A DNA stretch of 64,000 nt from Pseudomonadota bacterium (GCA_023388255.1 JAEWGO010000001.1:124001-188000); one strand, 5' to 3'; numbered from the stretch's first letter, positions 41,721 through 51,030 are shown. Notes: a model not told the origin generated them from the letters alone. Program-made: numbers and translations.

Positions 41721-42719
41721 TTACGGATACTCGGGCTTCTGCTCGCGCGACAGCAGCGCGTGCATGCCTTCGACCGGCGTCAGTTCTTCGTGCAGCACTT
41801 TCTGCACCAGCGCGCTGATCGGCAGTTCCACATCGTGTTCGGCGGCGAGCTTCATCACCGTGTCGACGGTCTGCACGCTTTCGACGACCTGGCCGATCTC
41901 GGCGATCGCCTGTTGCAGGCCGACACCGCGACCGAGCGCGAGGCCGAGGCGGCGGTTGCGCGAGAGGTCGCCGGTACAGGTCAGCACGAGGTCGCCGAGG
42001 CCGGCGAGGCCCATCAAGGTTTCCGGACGCGAGCCGAGCGCGGCGCCGAGGCGCAGCATCTCGGCAAGGCCGCGCGTGATCAGGCCGGCGCGCGCGTTGA
42101 GGCCCATCTGCATGCCGTCGGCAACGCCGGTGGCGACCGCCAGTACGTTCTTCATCGCGCCGCCGAGTTCGGCGCCGAGCACGTCGCTGCCGGTGTAGGC
42201 ACGAAAGCGTGGCGAATGCAGCTTCTGCGCGACGTCCTGCGCGAACGCCGCGTCGGCCGAATGCACGGTCAAGGCGGTCGGCAGGCCGATCGCGACTTCG
42301 CGCGCGAACGACGGGCCGGTCACGACCGCCGCGGCATGGCCGGGCAGGCGGTCACCGACAAGCTGGTGCAGGAAATGCCCGCTGGCCGGGTCGAAACCCT
42401 TGGTTGCCCAGGCGACGCCGACGCCGGGTGCGATCCACGGCGTGATCGTGTCGAGCAGCTCATGGAAGGCGTGGCTCGGCACCGCGACCAGCACGGTGCC
42501 GGCGTCGCGCACGGTCGGCTCGATCATCGCCGACAGCTGCAACGGATCGGGAAAATCGAGGTCGGGCAGGTAGCGCGCGTTGCGGCGCGAGCTCGCCATG
42601 TCGACGACAGCCTGCGGCGTGCGCCCCCACAGGGTGGTCGGTACGCCGTTGCGGGCGAGTTGCACGGCGAGCGCCGTACCCCAGGAGCCGGCGCCGAGGA
42701 CCGCGACTGGCGACGTCAT
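41721..42719 (-). CDS. gpsA: NAD(P)+-dependent glycerol-3-phosphate dehydrogenase
   Basis: 332 residues, normal length. Nucleotide loop GAGSWGTA (9-16), GPSFAREVA, catalytic Lys in GGAMKNVLAVATG, and TCTGDLSRNRRLG are characteristic. It makes sn-glycerol-3-phosphate for phospholipids. It lies downstream of secB on the same strand with a 147-bp GC-rich spacer; this secB-gpsA order is conserved in many gammaproteobacteria. Confidence 0.95.
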   Translation of the reverse strand: MTSPVAVLGAGSWGTALAVQLARNGVPTTLWGRTPQAVVDMASSRRNARYLPDLDFPDPLQLSAMIEPTVRDAGTVLVAVPSHAFHELLDTITPWIAPGVGVAWATKGFDPASGHFLHQLVGDRLPGHAAAVVTGPSFAREVAIGLPTALTVHSADAAFAQDVAQKLHSPRFRAYTGSDVLGAELGGAMKNVLAVATGVADGMQMGLNARAGLITRGLAEMLRLGAALGSRPETLMGLAGLGDLVLTCTGDLSRNRRLGLALGRGVGLQQAIAEIGQVVESVQTVDTVMKLAAEHDVELPISALVQKVLHEELTPVEGMHALLSREQKPEYP

Positions 42720-42866
42720 CGCGTCGCGATGGAGTCGCGGGAGAAACGACCGCGGCGGTCGCGACCACCGCGGAGAGCCGCGGCCGCCGCGAGCGGCGAC
42801 TGCGGGTGGTGCGCGCGCACATGCGCAACAGTGGAGTCAGTCATGTGCGCGGGCACGACGAACGCC

Positions 42867-43364
42867 TCAGGCGTTCGCCGCTTCGCCGGTGCCGGACTCG
42901 GCGCGGCGACGCTGCTGTTCGGCATACAGCGCATCGAAGTTGATCGGCTGCAGGAAGAACGGCGGGAAACCGCCATTCTGCACGAGGTCCGACACCGACT
43001 GGCGCACGTACGGGAACAGCACGTTCGGGCAATACGTGGCCAGCACCATGTCGCGCGACGCGGCGTCGAAGCCGGTCACGCCGAAGATGCCGGCCTGATG
43101 CACTTCGGCCAGGTACGCGGTTTTGTCTTCGACCTTGCAGGTCGCGGTCACGCTGAGCACGACTTCGAACACGTCCTCGCCGAGCTGCGCGACGCGCTGG
43201 CTGAGGTTCAGTTCGACATTCGGCTGGCCCTGCTGCTGGAAGATCTGCGGCGAGCCCGGTGCCTCGAACGAGACGTCCTTGGTGTAGATGCGCTGCAGGT
43301 TCAGCTGCGCCTGCGCCTGCGGCGGGGTCTGGCCGTTGAGGGCGCCGTTGGTGTTCTCTGCCAT
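42867..43364 (-). CDS. secB: protein-export chaperone SecB
   Basis: 165 residues. LQRIYTKDVSFEAPGSPQIF, the strand LNLSQRVAQLGEDVFEVVLSVT, and FGVTGF, YCPNVLFPYVRQSVSDLV, GGFPPFFLQPINF are the conserved SecB blocks. It is a cytosolic tetramer that holds preproteins for SecA. The N-terminus has an Asn/Gln-rich extension, and the C-terminus an Arg/Glu tail. An imperfect tandem repeat lies just upstream. Confidence 0.95.
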   Translation of the reverse strand: MAENTNGALNGQTPPQAQAQLNLQRIYTKDVSFEAPGSPQIFQQQGQPNVELNLSQRVAQLGEDVFEVVLSVTATCKVEDKTAYLAEVHQAGIFGVTGFDAASRDMVLATYCPNVLFPYVRQSVSDLVQNGGFPPFFLQPINFDALYAEQQRRRAESGTGEAANA

Positions 43365-43396
43365 GGGATACTCGATTGGGTGGAAAGATTGTTGAC

Positions 43397-43520
43397 TGAA
43401 AGTGCAGGCATGGACGCCCGCTTCTTGACTCTCGCATTCAAGGAAGAACGCGCAAACAGTTGAAAGTGCAGGCGCGGGTGCCTGCTTCTCGATTCTCGCG
43501 TTCAGGACGAACGCACAAAC
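43397..43520. repeat. two imperfect ~60-bp direct repeats upstream of secB
   Basis: Copy 1 (43397-43457) and copy 2 (43461-43520) both run from TGAAAGTGCAGGC to CGCAAAC/CACAAAC with a 64-bp period and about ten differences. Copy 2 contains a clean 6-bp hairpin GCAGGC/GCCTGC; in copy 1 it is imperfect. No ORF spans them. Confidence 0.75.
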
Positions 43521-43582
43521 GAACTTCGATTATCCCATGCCGACGCAGGCAGCGCACGTCATGGCGGCCATTGCGCCAACGC

Positions 43583-44026
43583 TCAGGCGCGGCCCTTGGC
43601 AAGCGGCATCTGCGCCTCGCGCCACGCGGCGATGCCGCCTTCGAGCCAGAACACCTTGGCGAAGCCGGCTTTCTTCAGCCGCTGCGCGGCCTGTGCAGAG
43701 GTCTGGCCGGTCTTGCAGACGAGCGCGACCGGCAGTTCGCGCGCTTTCGCCAGATCCTTGCCTTCCGGATCGAACTGGCTCATCGCGACCTGCTTCGCGC
43801 CGGGGATGTGGCCTTTTTCGAAGTCCTGCGCGCTGGAAACGTCGACCAGCAGCGCGTTCTCGCGATTGATCAATTGGGTCAGGCCGGCCGGTGTCAGTGC
43901 CGTGTAGCCGCGCGTGAAGCGCTGCGCTTCGGTGACGACGAGCGCGACCAGCACGCCGATGAAGCCGAGCGTGAGGTAGAGATGGTTGCCGAGGAACTCG
44001 GGCAGGCGATGCAGGATGTCGGACAT
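43583..44026 (-). CDS. membrane-anchored rhodanese-like protein
   Basis: 147 residues. One N-terminal membrane helix (about 16-34) is followed by a single rhodanese domain with LVDVSSAQDFEKGHIPGA and active-site loop CKTGQTS (Cys104). Such proteins pass sulfane sulfur; in gammaproteobacteria a YibN-like form is a typical neighbour of secB. It is the first of the minus-strand rhodanese-secB-gpsA set. Confidence 0.88.
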   Translation of the reverse strand: MSDILHRLPEFLGNHLYLTLGFIGVLVALVVTEAQRFTRGYTALTPAGLTQLINRENALLVDVSSAQDFEKGHIPGAKQVAMSQFDPEGKDLAKARELPVALVCKTGQTSAQAAQRLKKAGFAKVFWLEGGIAAWREAQMPLAKGRA

Positions 44027-44136
44027 GGGTTTCGCGGAAGAGGGCGCAGATCGCGCGGACGCGGATTATCCGGGAGCGCCGCCGGTGTGGCAAAGCGCAC
44101 GCCGGAACGTTGGCTCGCGCGCGGGTGTTCAGCGGC

Positions 44137-44562
44137 TCATTCGCGCCGGCTGATGTCCGGCAGCCCTGTCATCAGCCACCAGCGCTTGGTCTTCTCGTCG
44201 TAGCGCCACACCTGCCGGTCGATCACGCTGCGCGCTTCCTGCGTGTTCTCGTTGACGAGGCCGATCTCGACCGACTGGCGCACTTCATTCTCGCCGGAAG
44301 GCATCGGCGACTGCTCGTTGTACGCGGTGATGCGCACCTGCTTGAAGCGCGCCAGTTCCAGCGCGGTGGGCGGATGTTCCTCGCGCACCTTGGGATCGAC
44401 GAAGGACAAGGCCTGCTCGATGTCGCCCCAGCGGACCGTTGCCGCATAGGTGCGCAAGGTCTCGTCCAGCACGGTTTCCTTCGAACGCATTTTCTCGGTC
44501 GCGCAGGCGCCCAGCAGCGCCGTCGACAGCAATACCGACAAACCGAACAGATCACGACGCAT
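44137..44562 (-). CDS. small predicted lipoprotein
   Basis: 141 residues. Signal and lipobox LLGACA, lipidation at Cys20. The mature domain (TVRWGDIEQALSFVDPKVRE to DRQVWRYDEKTKRWWLMTGLP) has an alpha+beta pattern like SnoaL/NTF2-type or Xanthomonadales-specific lipoproteins; the last strand is Trp-rich. Function unknown. Confidence 0.75.
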   Translation of the reverse strand: MRRDLFGLSVLLSTALLGACATEKMRSKETVLDETLRTYAATVRWGDIEQALSFVDPKVREEHPPTALELARFKQVRITAYNEQSPMPSGENEVRQSVEIGLVNENTQEARSVIDRQVWRYDEKTKRWWLMTGLPDISRRE

Positions 44563-44607
44563 GGTGGCCCTCCGTGCCGCGATTGTGCACGGAATGGATG
44601 GCGCGCG

Positions 44608-45084
44608 TCAGCGTTTCGCCAGCGCGACGAAACGCGCTTCCAGCGTCGCCGCCGCGCCGCCATCCGGCAGCGGCACATGGCAGTTCACGCGCAGGCGCGC
44701 TTTGCCGCGTGCGTCCAGGGCGGCGAAGAAATCCTCGAAGCGTTCGCCCTCGGCCAGTCGAGCGATCGCGCGGAAGTCCTGCCAGACCGGCGCAAGATAG
44801 CGGATCGTGCTGTCCTGCACGTAGATCTCGCAGTCCGTCCCGCGTGCATCGAGCGCCTGCTTGAGCAGGCCCCAGCCGGCCAGGGTCATCAGGCTGGCGA
44901 GGCTGCCACCGAACGCGCAGCCCTTGTCGTTGACGTTCGGTGCCAGTGGCGCGGCGAGGCTGAACGAATCGCGCGCGCTGCTTTCGATCGACAGTGCCAT
45001 CGCACGCGCCAGCGGAATGCCGGCCAGCAACTCGTGTTCGAGCGCGCGTGCGGCGTCGGTGGCAGTGTCGGAGGCAACGGTCAT
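44608..45084 (-). CDS. YiiD C-terminal-domain-like hotdog thioesterase
   Basis: 158 residues. An Ala-rich start is followed by a hotdog fold: APLAPNVNDKGCAFGGSLASL, then helix TLAGWGLLKQAL and strands IRYLAPVWQDFRAIA and LRVNCHVPL. This is the putative thioesterase domain seen at the C-terminus of E. coli YiiD, here without the acetyltransferase half. ATG 45084 is chosen because upstream codons in frame overlap the hemD start region. The substrate is an unknown acyl thioester. Confidence 0.8.
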   Translation of the reverse strand: MTVASDTATDAARALEHELLAGIPLARAMALSIESSARDSFSLAAPLAPNVNDKGCAFGGSLASLMTLAGWGLLKQALDARGTDCEIYVQDSTIRYLAPVWQDFRAIARLAEGERFEDFFAALDARGKARLRVNCHVPLPDGGAAATLEARFVALAKR

Positions 45085-45212
45085 GATCGTGGTGGTTTGG
45101 GCACAAGGTGCGCGAGTGTGCGCAACGCGCGACGCGCGCTCAAGCCGTCCGCGTATGATTCCGCGCCGGGCGTCGCACTTTCGAAAACAGGGCGTCCCGG
45201 GAAACAGGCTCC

Positions 45213-46016
45213 GTGTCGAACATGCCGTCATTGCATTCCACCATCGCGCAGACGTTGTCTGGCGCAACCGTGATCGTTACGCGCCCGGTCGGCACCGCGA
45301 CCGCGTTGCTCGCCAGTGCGCGCGTGCGCGGCGCGGGTGCGCTGGCGCTGCCGGGACTGTCGCTGCGCAGGTCGATGCAGCCAACCGTCGCGCATGCGCT
45401 GGTCGAAGCCGCGCGCGTGGCGCAGGCATGGATCTTCACCAGTCCCAATGCGGTGCGTTTCGCCTTCACGTCGGCATCGGGATTGCACCTGCCGGCATCG
45501 GCGCGCGTGTTCGGCGTTGGCCGCGGCACGCAACGTGCGCTCGCGCGGCGCGGTGTCGCGGCCGTCGTTCCGACCGAGCGCAGCGACAGCGAGGGGCTGC
45601 TCGCGTTGCCGGATCTGGCCGACGTGCGCGGCTGGCGCATCGCCCTCGTCGGTGCGCCGGGCGGGCGCGACCTGATCTCCGGGACATTGCGCCAGCGCGG
45701 TGCCACGGTCGAACCGCTGCACGTCTACGAACGCCGTGCGCCGCGCTTGAGCCGCCGCCATTTCGATGCGCTTGCGCGTGCGCCCAGTCCCTTGCTCACG
45801 TTGCTGTCGAGCGCGGCCGCACTGGCGAACCTGACTATCCTGCTGCCGCCACCCGTGCTGGCGCGCCTGCGCCACCAGCCGCTGATCGTCAGCAGTCCGC
45901 GCTTGGCGGCCTTGGCCCGGGAGTACGGCTTCGAGGATGTCGTCGAGGCCGCCTCGGCGCTGCCGCGCGACCTGCTTGCTGCCGCGGCACACGCGCTCGC
46001 GCGACACCGCTTGTGA
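45213..46016 (+). CDS. hemD: uroporphyrinogen-III synthase
   Basis: 267 residues. VIVTRPVGTATALLA, then IFTSPNAVRFAF, VFGVGRGTQRAL and SDSEGLLALPDL are the HemD signatures; the C-terminal half repeats the two-lobed fold (LTLLSSAAALANL, LIVSSPRLAALAREYGF). It closes and rearranges hydroxymethylbilane into uroporphyrinogen III for haem. TATGAT near 45153 may be its -10. hemX and hemY follow in the usual order; hemC is not in the window. Confidence 0.92.
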   Translation: MSNMPSLHSTIAQTLSGATVIVTRPVGTATALLASARVRGAGALALPGLSLRRSMQPTVAHALVEAARVAQAWIFTSPNAVRFAFTSASGLHLPASARVFGVGRGTQRALARRGVAAVVPTERSDSEGLLALPDLADVRGWRIALVGAPGGRDLISGTLRQRGATVEPLHVYERRAPRLSRRHFDALARAPSPLLTLLSSAAALANLTILLPPPVLARLRHQPLIVSSPRLAALAREYGFEDVVEAASALPRDLLAAAAHALARHRL

Positions 46017-46051
46017 CGCGTGCACGCGATGCAGTTTGGCAGCGGCCACGG

Positions 46052-46057
46052 TAGCAT
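46052..46057 (+). promoter_or_regulatory. -10 element TAGCAT placed for leaderless hemX transcript
   Basis: TAGCAT (matches T, A and final T) ends 6 bases before the hemX ATG, inside the 47-bp hemD-hemX gap. It would give hemXY a promoter separate from hemD. Confidence 0.45.
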
Positions 46058-46063
46058 GCAGGC

Positions 46064-47191
46064 ATGAGCGAAGACTCCGACCGCGCGCCCGTCGCGCTGA
46101 GCAATGAATCGCCCACGCGCGTGCCGGATGCGCGCGCCGGTGCAGCCTCCCGCAGCGGCAGCCTGGCTTGGCTGATCGCGCTGATCGCCCTGCTCGCCGC
46201 CGGTTTCGCGATATGGCGCGTGCAGGTGCTTGGCAGCGGTCAGGTCGATGCCGAAGCCGCATTCCGCCAGCAGCTCGGCACGCGCGTCGACGATGTCAGT
46301 CATACGATCGACCAGCGCAAGCGCGACATCGACAGCCTGCGCGCGCGCCTCGCCGATGCCGACAGCGTCAACCAGAGCGTGCGCGAAGAGCTGCTGGCCT
46401 TGAGCGAGCGCTCGCGCCATCTCGAGGATGCCGTCGCCAATCTGGCCGAGCGCCACCAGAGCGGCCGCGATGCGCTGGCGATGAACGAGGCCGAGTTCCT
46501 TTTGCAACTGGCGCAGGAACGCCTCGCGTTGTTCCATGACGTGCAGGCCGCGATGAGCGCCTACTCGCTCGCCGATTCCGCACTCGCCGCGGCGGAGGAC
46601 CCTGTATTCGCCTCGGTGCGTCAAACCATCGGCGCCGAACGGCAGGCGCTGGCGGCGAGCAAGCCGGTCGAAACACAGGCCGCGCTCGCATCGCTCGAAC
46701 GCATCCGCGCGCAACTTGCCACCTTGCCGCCACCGGGCATCGCCGCCGAAACGGCCGCGGAACCGTCGCGCTGGCAGCGTTTCCTCGCACAATTCGTGCA
46801 TGTCAGCCACAGCAGCGACACCGGCGCCGTCGGCGATCGCGACATTGGCCTGACCCGCTCGCTCGCCGCCCTCGACCTGCGCAGCGCCGAAGCCGCGCTT
46901 CTCGCGCGCGACGTCGAGGCGTATTCGGAGGCACTGGCGCGTGCGCGTGCCGGCATTGCCGCGGCCTTCGCCACCGACGCGGAGCCGACCCGGGCTGTGT
47001 TGGCCGAACTCAATCACCTCAACGCCGCGGCGCGGGCGCCGGCGCCGCCGGAACTCGGCAGCGCGCTGCACGAACTGCGCAACCTGCGCGCGACGCGCGT
47101 GATTGCGCAGCCCGCGTCGACGCCTGCGTCTGCGCCTGCTGCGCCGGCACCGGCGAGCCCGCCGCCGGCAACGACCGAGGGCGGCACATGA
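46064..47191 (+). CDS. hemX: HemX-like membrane protein of the hem cluster
   Basis: 375 residues. A cytoplasmic N-terminus, one membrane helix (about 34-51), then a long coiled coil (about 70-150: TIDQRKRDIDSLRARLADAD) and a helical domain with the family marker EAEFLLQLAQERLALFHD. The C-terminus is Ala/Pro-rich. Once thought a uroporphyrinogen methylase, HemX has no methylase motifs; its role is unclear and probably structural. The stop overlaps hemY by 4 bases. Confidence 0.88.
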   Translation: MSEDSDRAPVALSNESPTRVPDARAGAASRSGSLAWLIALIALLAAGFAIWRVQVLGSGQVDAEAAFRQQLGTRVDDVSHTIDQRKRDIDSLRARLADADSVNQSVREELLALSERSRHLEDAVANLAERHQSGRDALAMNEAEFLLQLAQERLALFHDVQAAMSAYSLADSALAAAEDPVFASVRQTIGAERQALAASKPVETQAALASLERIRAQLATLPPPGIAAETAAEPSRWQRFLAQFVHVSHSSDTGAVGDRDIGLTRSLAALDLRSAEAALLARDVEAYSEALARARAGIAAAFATDAEPTRAVLAELNHLNAAARAPAPPELGSALHELRNLRATRVIAQPASTPASAPAAPAPASPPPATTEGGT

Positions 47192-48450
47192 AAGCCTGGC
47201 GCACTGTCCTGATGCTGCTGATCGTTGCGGTCGTCGCCGCATTCGCCTGGCACTGGCTCGCCGCCGATCCGGGTTACCTGCAGTTGCGCATGCGCGGCAC
47301 CACGATCGAAACCAGCGTCGTCGTCGCTATTGCCTGCCTGCTGCTGTTCTGGGCCGCGGTCAGCGCCTGCTGGTGGCTGCTGCGCTGGCCGTTCCGCAGT
47401 TGGGGTCGCTCGGTGAAGCGGCGGGGTCGCGAACGCCTCGCCGGCGGACTCACCGCGTTCGCCGAAGGTGAGTACGCGCAGGCCGAGCGCGAGCTGGCCA
47501 AGGCGGCCAACCACGACGCGTTCCGCACGCCGGCATTACTGGTGCTGGCGCGCGCCGCGCACGAACGCGGCGCCGAGGATCGCGCGACGCAGGCGCTCGA
47601 CGACGTCGGCGAGCGCGGCAGCCGCGCCGCCGATGCGATGCGCGCGCGCTTCCTGATCGACAACGGCCGCAACGCCGAGGCGCTCGCGCTGCTGAAGAAG
47701 AACGCCGCCGCCGGCAACCTGTCGCTGCGCGGCTGGCGCCTGTTGATCGACGCTGCGCTTGCTGCCGGCGACATGCCGGCAGCGCTCGACGCATTGCCGG
47801 CGCTCGCGCGCAGCCAATCGCTGACCGCGGATACGCAGGCCGAACTGGAAACGCGCGTGCTCGTCGCCGCGCTCGCCGCGGCGCCCGATGCGACCAGGCT
47901 CAATACGTTGTGGAGTGGCGCAAGTCGCGCGCAGCGCAAGCGTCCGGAACTCGTCGCCGCATTCGCGCGTCGCGCCGCCGCGCTTGGCCAGACGCTCGCA
48001 GCGATGGACGAGATCGAATCCGCCCAGCGCCGCGAATGGAGCGACGAACTGGCAACCGTCTACGGCGACCTCGGTTCGGCCGAACTCGCCGCGCGCACGC
48101 GCAAGGCCGAAAGCTGGCTCGCCATGGCGCCGAACAGCCCGGCGCTGCTTGCGACGATTGGCCGCCTGTACATCCAGCAATCGCTGTGGACGCAGGCCGA
48201 GGAACCGCTGGAACGCGCGCTCGGCTTGGCCCAATCGCCGACCGCGTGGGAAGCGCTCGGCGACTGCCGCCAGGGCGAGGGCGATCTCGCCAGTGCGAAT
48301 ACCGCCTATGCGAACGCACTGCGCCTCGCGCGAGGTGAAGCGACCGTGCCGATCGGTCCGCGCCAGCCGCGCGGTCCGGTCGACACGCATCCGCTCGCGT
48401 TCGAGGAACGCAGCGAACACGGCGTGCCACGATTGCCGGGCGCGAAGTGA
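47188..48450 (+). CDS. hemY: HemY, TPR-containing inner-membrane protein of the hem cluster
   Basis: 420 residues. Two N-terminal membrane helices (about 5-22 and 43-65) come first, then the family box RGRERLAGGLTAFAEGEYAQAERELAKAA and a series of TPR-like helix pairs to about residue 390. It is the proteobacterial HemY (HemY_N domain), not the Gram-positive coproporphyrinogen oxidase of the same name. It is translationally coupled to hemX. Confidence 0.9.
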   Translation: MKAWRTVLMLLIVAVVAAFAWHWLAADPGYLQLRMRGTTIETSVVVAIACLLLFWAAVSACWWLLRWPFRSWGRSVKRRGRERLAGGLTAFAEGEYAQAERELAKAANHDAFRTPALLVLARAAHERGAEDRATQALDDVGERGSRAADAMRARFLIDNGRNAEALALLKKNAAAGNLSLRGWRLLIDAALAAGDMPAALDALPALARSQSLTADTQAELETRVLVAALAAAPDATRLNTLWSGASRAQRKRPELVAAFARRAAALGQTLAAMDEIESAQRREWSDELATVYGDLGSAELAARTRKAESWLAMAPNSPALLATIGRLYIQQSLWTQAEEPLERALGLAQSPTAWEALGDCRQGEGDLASANTAYANALRLARGEATVPIGPRQPRGPVDTHPLAFEERSEHGVPRLPGAK

Positions 48451-48465
48451 CGCGCCCGTGCCTCC

Positions 48466-49347
48466 TTATTGGCGGCGATGCGAGAACAACCAGTCGCGCC
48501 ACTCGTATCCGGGATAGATGTCGTCGGGCATCTGGTGATCCAGCCCTTCGTACTCCCTGAGCTCGACTTCGGTTCCTCCAATGCGGGCTATTTCACGAGT
48601 GAACCGGATGTCCGAGGTAATCGGATTTTCGGGGTCCGCATTGCCGTGGATGACCAGTACCGGCAAACGCCTGAAGGCCGGTGCATGGGCGTTGTCGGGC
48701 GCGATCCCGGAAACCGGAACGATGGCCGCAAACAGCTCCGGCCTGAGCATCGGCGAGAGCCATGCGGCCGAGCCTCCCATCGAGAACCCGGTGGCGTAGA
48801 TGCGGGATCGGTCGACGCCTTCGTCGAGCGCGTATCTCTCCACCAGCTCAAGCGCTGCGTCCAGCGCCGCGGAAGGCTCCGAGTGCTGATCCGCCGCGGG
48901 CGGCCCGTAGTTCGCGCTCCTGATCGGAAACTGGGGAACCAGAACGTAGGCGTGATAGCGGTCGCGCACATCGGGCATCGCCCAGGTCCTGGCGAGGCGG
49001 TCCAGTTGCATCGCGTTGTCCGTACCGATGCCGCCGGAACCATGCAGCTGCAGCACGAGCGGATAGCGCTTTCCTTTTTCGGGGTGCGATGGGGCGAGGA
49101 ATCGATACGGCAGGATGGTGCCATCCGATGCCTGGAAGCGGGCGGCGGAAAATTGCGCCGTTTCGACCGCGGCGACGGCATCCTTGGCAATCGGTAAATG
49201 TCCTTTGATCACCTGATAGCGAGGCTTTGCCGATGCGCACGCCACCACCATGCCGCCGAGCAATACGACAAACGCGGGAGCCAGACAATTGCGCACGCGA
49301 CGCTTCCGTCGTGCGCCGATTCGGATCGACTCGCCGAGTTTGGTCAT
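48466..49347 (-). CDS. lipoprotein esterase of the PHB-depolymerase/LpqC-like group
   Basis: 293 residues. A basic N-terminus (ARRKRR) precedes a signal helix with lipobox-like VVACA (Cys37). Catalytic set: Ser189 in TGFSMGGSA, Asp238 in IHGNADPENP, His271 in EGLDHQM; LQLHGSGG forms the oxyanion loop. This is the secreted polyester/feruloyl-esterase-like hydrolase fold. Its start overlaps the stop of the DUF2845 gene by 4 bases. Confidence 0.82.
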   Translation of the reverse strand: MTKLGESIRIGARRKRRVRNCLAPAFVVLLGGMVVACASAKPRYQVIKGHLPIAKDAVAAVETAQFSAARFQASDGTILPYRFLAPSHPEKGKRYPLVLQLHGSGGIGTDNAMQLDRLARTWAMPDVRDRYHAYVLVPQFPIRSANYGPPAADQHSEPSAALDAALELVERYALDEGVDRSRIYATGFSMGGSAAWLSPMLRPELFAAIVPVSGIAPDNAHAPAFRRLPVLVIHGNADPENPITSDIRFTREIARIGGTEVELREYEGLDHQMPDDIYPGYEWRDWLFSHRRQ

Positions 49348-49910
49348 CGGGGGATGGAATCCGCGCCGCTGACTTGCCCGTCCGTCAGCCGCACGACGCG
49401 GACGAAGCGGTTGTCGCCGAAGTCGTAGACCCATTCCTCGCGGCGCCGGTCGCGCCATAGTTCCACGCCGGGTGCGGGGCGGCGGACGACGGTTTCCGAA
49501 AGGTCGCGACGGCTGGCGGGTTCGCCGCAGCGGGCGACGAGTTCGCCGGCGCTGAGGCCGTCGATCAGGCGGTTCGGGTTGCAGTCGCTGCCGATCGTGT
49601 CGACACCGTAGCCGAGCGCGTCCTCGCGCAGCAGGACGCCGTTGCGGAACACGAGCCGGCGCATCAGTTGGCGTGGACCGAAGTTGTAATACCAGACGTC
49701 GAACTGCACCGAACGCTGGCGTTCGAGCGGGCTATATGCGCCGAGCACCTCCACATTCGTGTAACGGTCTGTCCAGTACGGATCGCCGCAGCGTTCGCGC
49801 ACCTGGAAATCCTGCATGCCGTCGGTGGCGAGGCGGTTGCCGCAGCGCATCGCGAATGCACTTGGGCTGGCGAAGAGAAGCAGGAGAATCGGCAGCAAAT
49901 GACGGCGCAT
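49344..49910 (-). CDS. exported DUF2845-family protein
   Basis: 188 residues with signal peptide LLPILLLLFASPSAFA. The mature part begins MRCGNRLATDGMQDFQVRERCG and has paired Cys-Gly motifs (RCGN, RCGD, RCGEP), the DUF2845 pattern, with basic Trp/Tyr-rich strands between. Four Cys probably pair in the periplasm. GCGAGGA precedes ATG 49910. Function unknown. Confidence 0.85.
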   Translation of the reverse strand: MRRHLLPILLLLFASPSAFAMRCGNRLATDGMQDFQVRERCGDPYWTDRYTNVEVLGAYSPLERQRSVQFDVWYYNFGPRQLMRRLVFRNGVLLREDALGYGVDTIGSDCNPNRLIDGLSAGELVARCGEPASRRDLSETVVRRPAPGVELWRDRRREEWVYDFGDNRFVRVVRLTDGQVSGADSIPR

Positions 49911-49977
49911 GGGTCCTCGCAAGCCGGTTGAATGGAGCGGTCCAGCATCGACCGCGCTTGTCGACGCGAAGTTCGGG

Positions 49978-51030
49978 TTACAAGCCGTGAATCCCTGCGC
50001 GGCTGCCGAGGATCGCGGCGATCACCTCGGGCGCGTAATCGAACGAATCGTAATACAACCGTTCTTCCGGCAATCCGGCCTGAACGAATACGCGGCGCCC
50101 GGCATCGATCATCGTCGGCGGCCCGCTCATGTAGACGTCGAAGCCGGACAGGTCCGCGTTGTCTTCGAGCAGGGCCTCGTGCACGAGGCCGCTGCGCAAT
50201 CCGTCGGCGGTTTCCATGTCGGAGATGACCGGCACGAAATGGAACCCCGGTACTTGGCGCTCCCATGCTTCGGGCAGGCCGCGCAGGTACAGGTCGGCGG
50301 GATCGCGCGCGCCCCAGTACAAGGTCATCGGGCGCAAGCTGCCAAGATGCAGGAAGTGCTCGACCAGCGCCTTGATCGGCGCGAATCCGGTGCCGCCGGC
50401 CATCAGCAGCATGGGCCGCTCGCTGTCTTCACGCGGCACGAAGGTGCCGAGCGGCCCCTCGACGCGCAGGAGCGCGCCGGGCTTCATGTCATCGAACACG
50501 CGGGTGGTGAAGCCGCCGCCGCTGACGCGACGCACGTGCAGTTCGATCGTGTCGTCGTCGTGCGGGGCATTGGCAATCGAGAATGCACGACGCTTGCCGT
50601 CCGGCAGCAGCACGTCGAGGTACTGGCCTGGCAGGCGGCGCATGCGTTCGCCGCGCGCAGTGAGCAGCGTCAAGCGCGCGACGTCATGACCCAGCAGACT
50701 CTTGTCGATGAGTTTCAGCGTGAATACGCGGCGCGGGATGTCGGCGACCGAGGCGACTTCGCGCGCCGCGATCACGAGGTCGCTGCTCGGCACTGCCTGG
50801 CACAGCAGCACCTGGTGGTGAAGGCGTTCGTTGGCATCGAGCGCGCTAGGCGGGTTGCGCGGATACGTGCATTCGCCCTCGACCAGCGTGGCCTTGCAAC
50901 TGCCGCAGACACCGGCGAGGCAGGAGTACGGAAGCGCCAGCCTGGCGCGGCGCGCGGCTTCGAGAACGGTTTCGCCCGCGTCGACGCGGAAGCGCTTGCC
51001 GCTGGTCTGCAGGGTGATGAAGTGGGACAA
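49978..51030 (-). CDS. 2Fe-2S ferredoxin-NAD(P)H reductase (CDP-6-deoxy-glucoseen reductase type)
   Basis: 350 residues. A plant-type ferredoxin domain (1-90) has Cys37, Cys42, Cys45 and Cys77 for the cluster. The FAD domain has RAFSIANAPHDD (flavin) and the NAD domain GGTGFAPIKALVEHF with terminal YYDSF. The arrangement matches the oxidoreductase component that hands electrons from NAD(P)H to an oxygenase or dehydratase partner; no partner is adjacent. The start is TTG (51028-51030), unusual but demanded by the domain start. A minus-strand TACAAT lies ~25 bases upstream. Confidence 0.88.
   Translation of the reverse strand: MSHFITLQTSGKRFRVDAGETVLEAARRARLALPYSCLAGVCGSCKATLVEGECTYPRNPPSALDANERLHHQVLLCQAVPSSDLVIAAREVASVADIPRRVFTLKLIDKSLLGHDVARLTLLTARGERMRRLPGQYLDVLLPDGKRRAFSIANAPHDDDTIELHVRRVSGGGFTTRVFDDMKPGALLRVEGPLGTFVPREDSERPMLLMAGGTGFAPIKALVEHFLHLGSLRPMTLYWGARDPADLYLRGLPEAWERQVPGFHFVPVISDMETADGLRSGLVHEALLEDNADLSGFDVYMSGPPTMIDAGRRVFVQAGLPEERLYYDSFDYAPEVIAAILGSRAGIHGL

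Noticed and set aside
46064..48450. Reading HemX as uroporphyrinogen methylase and HemY as protoporphyrinogen oxidase
   Set aside because: HemX lacks SAM-methylase motifs and HemY is a two-helix TPR protein, so the enzyme names do not fit.
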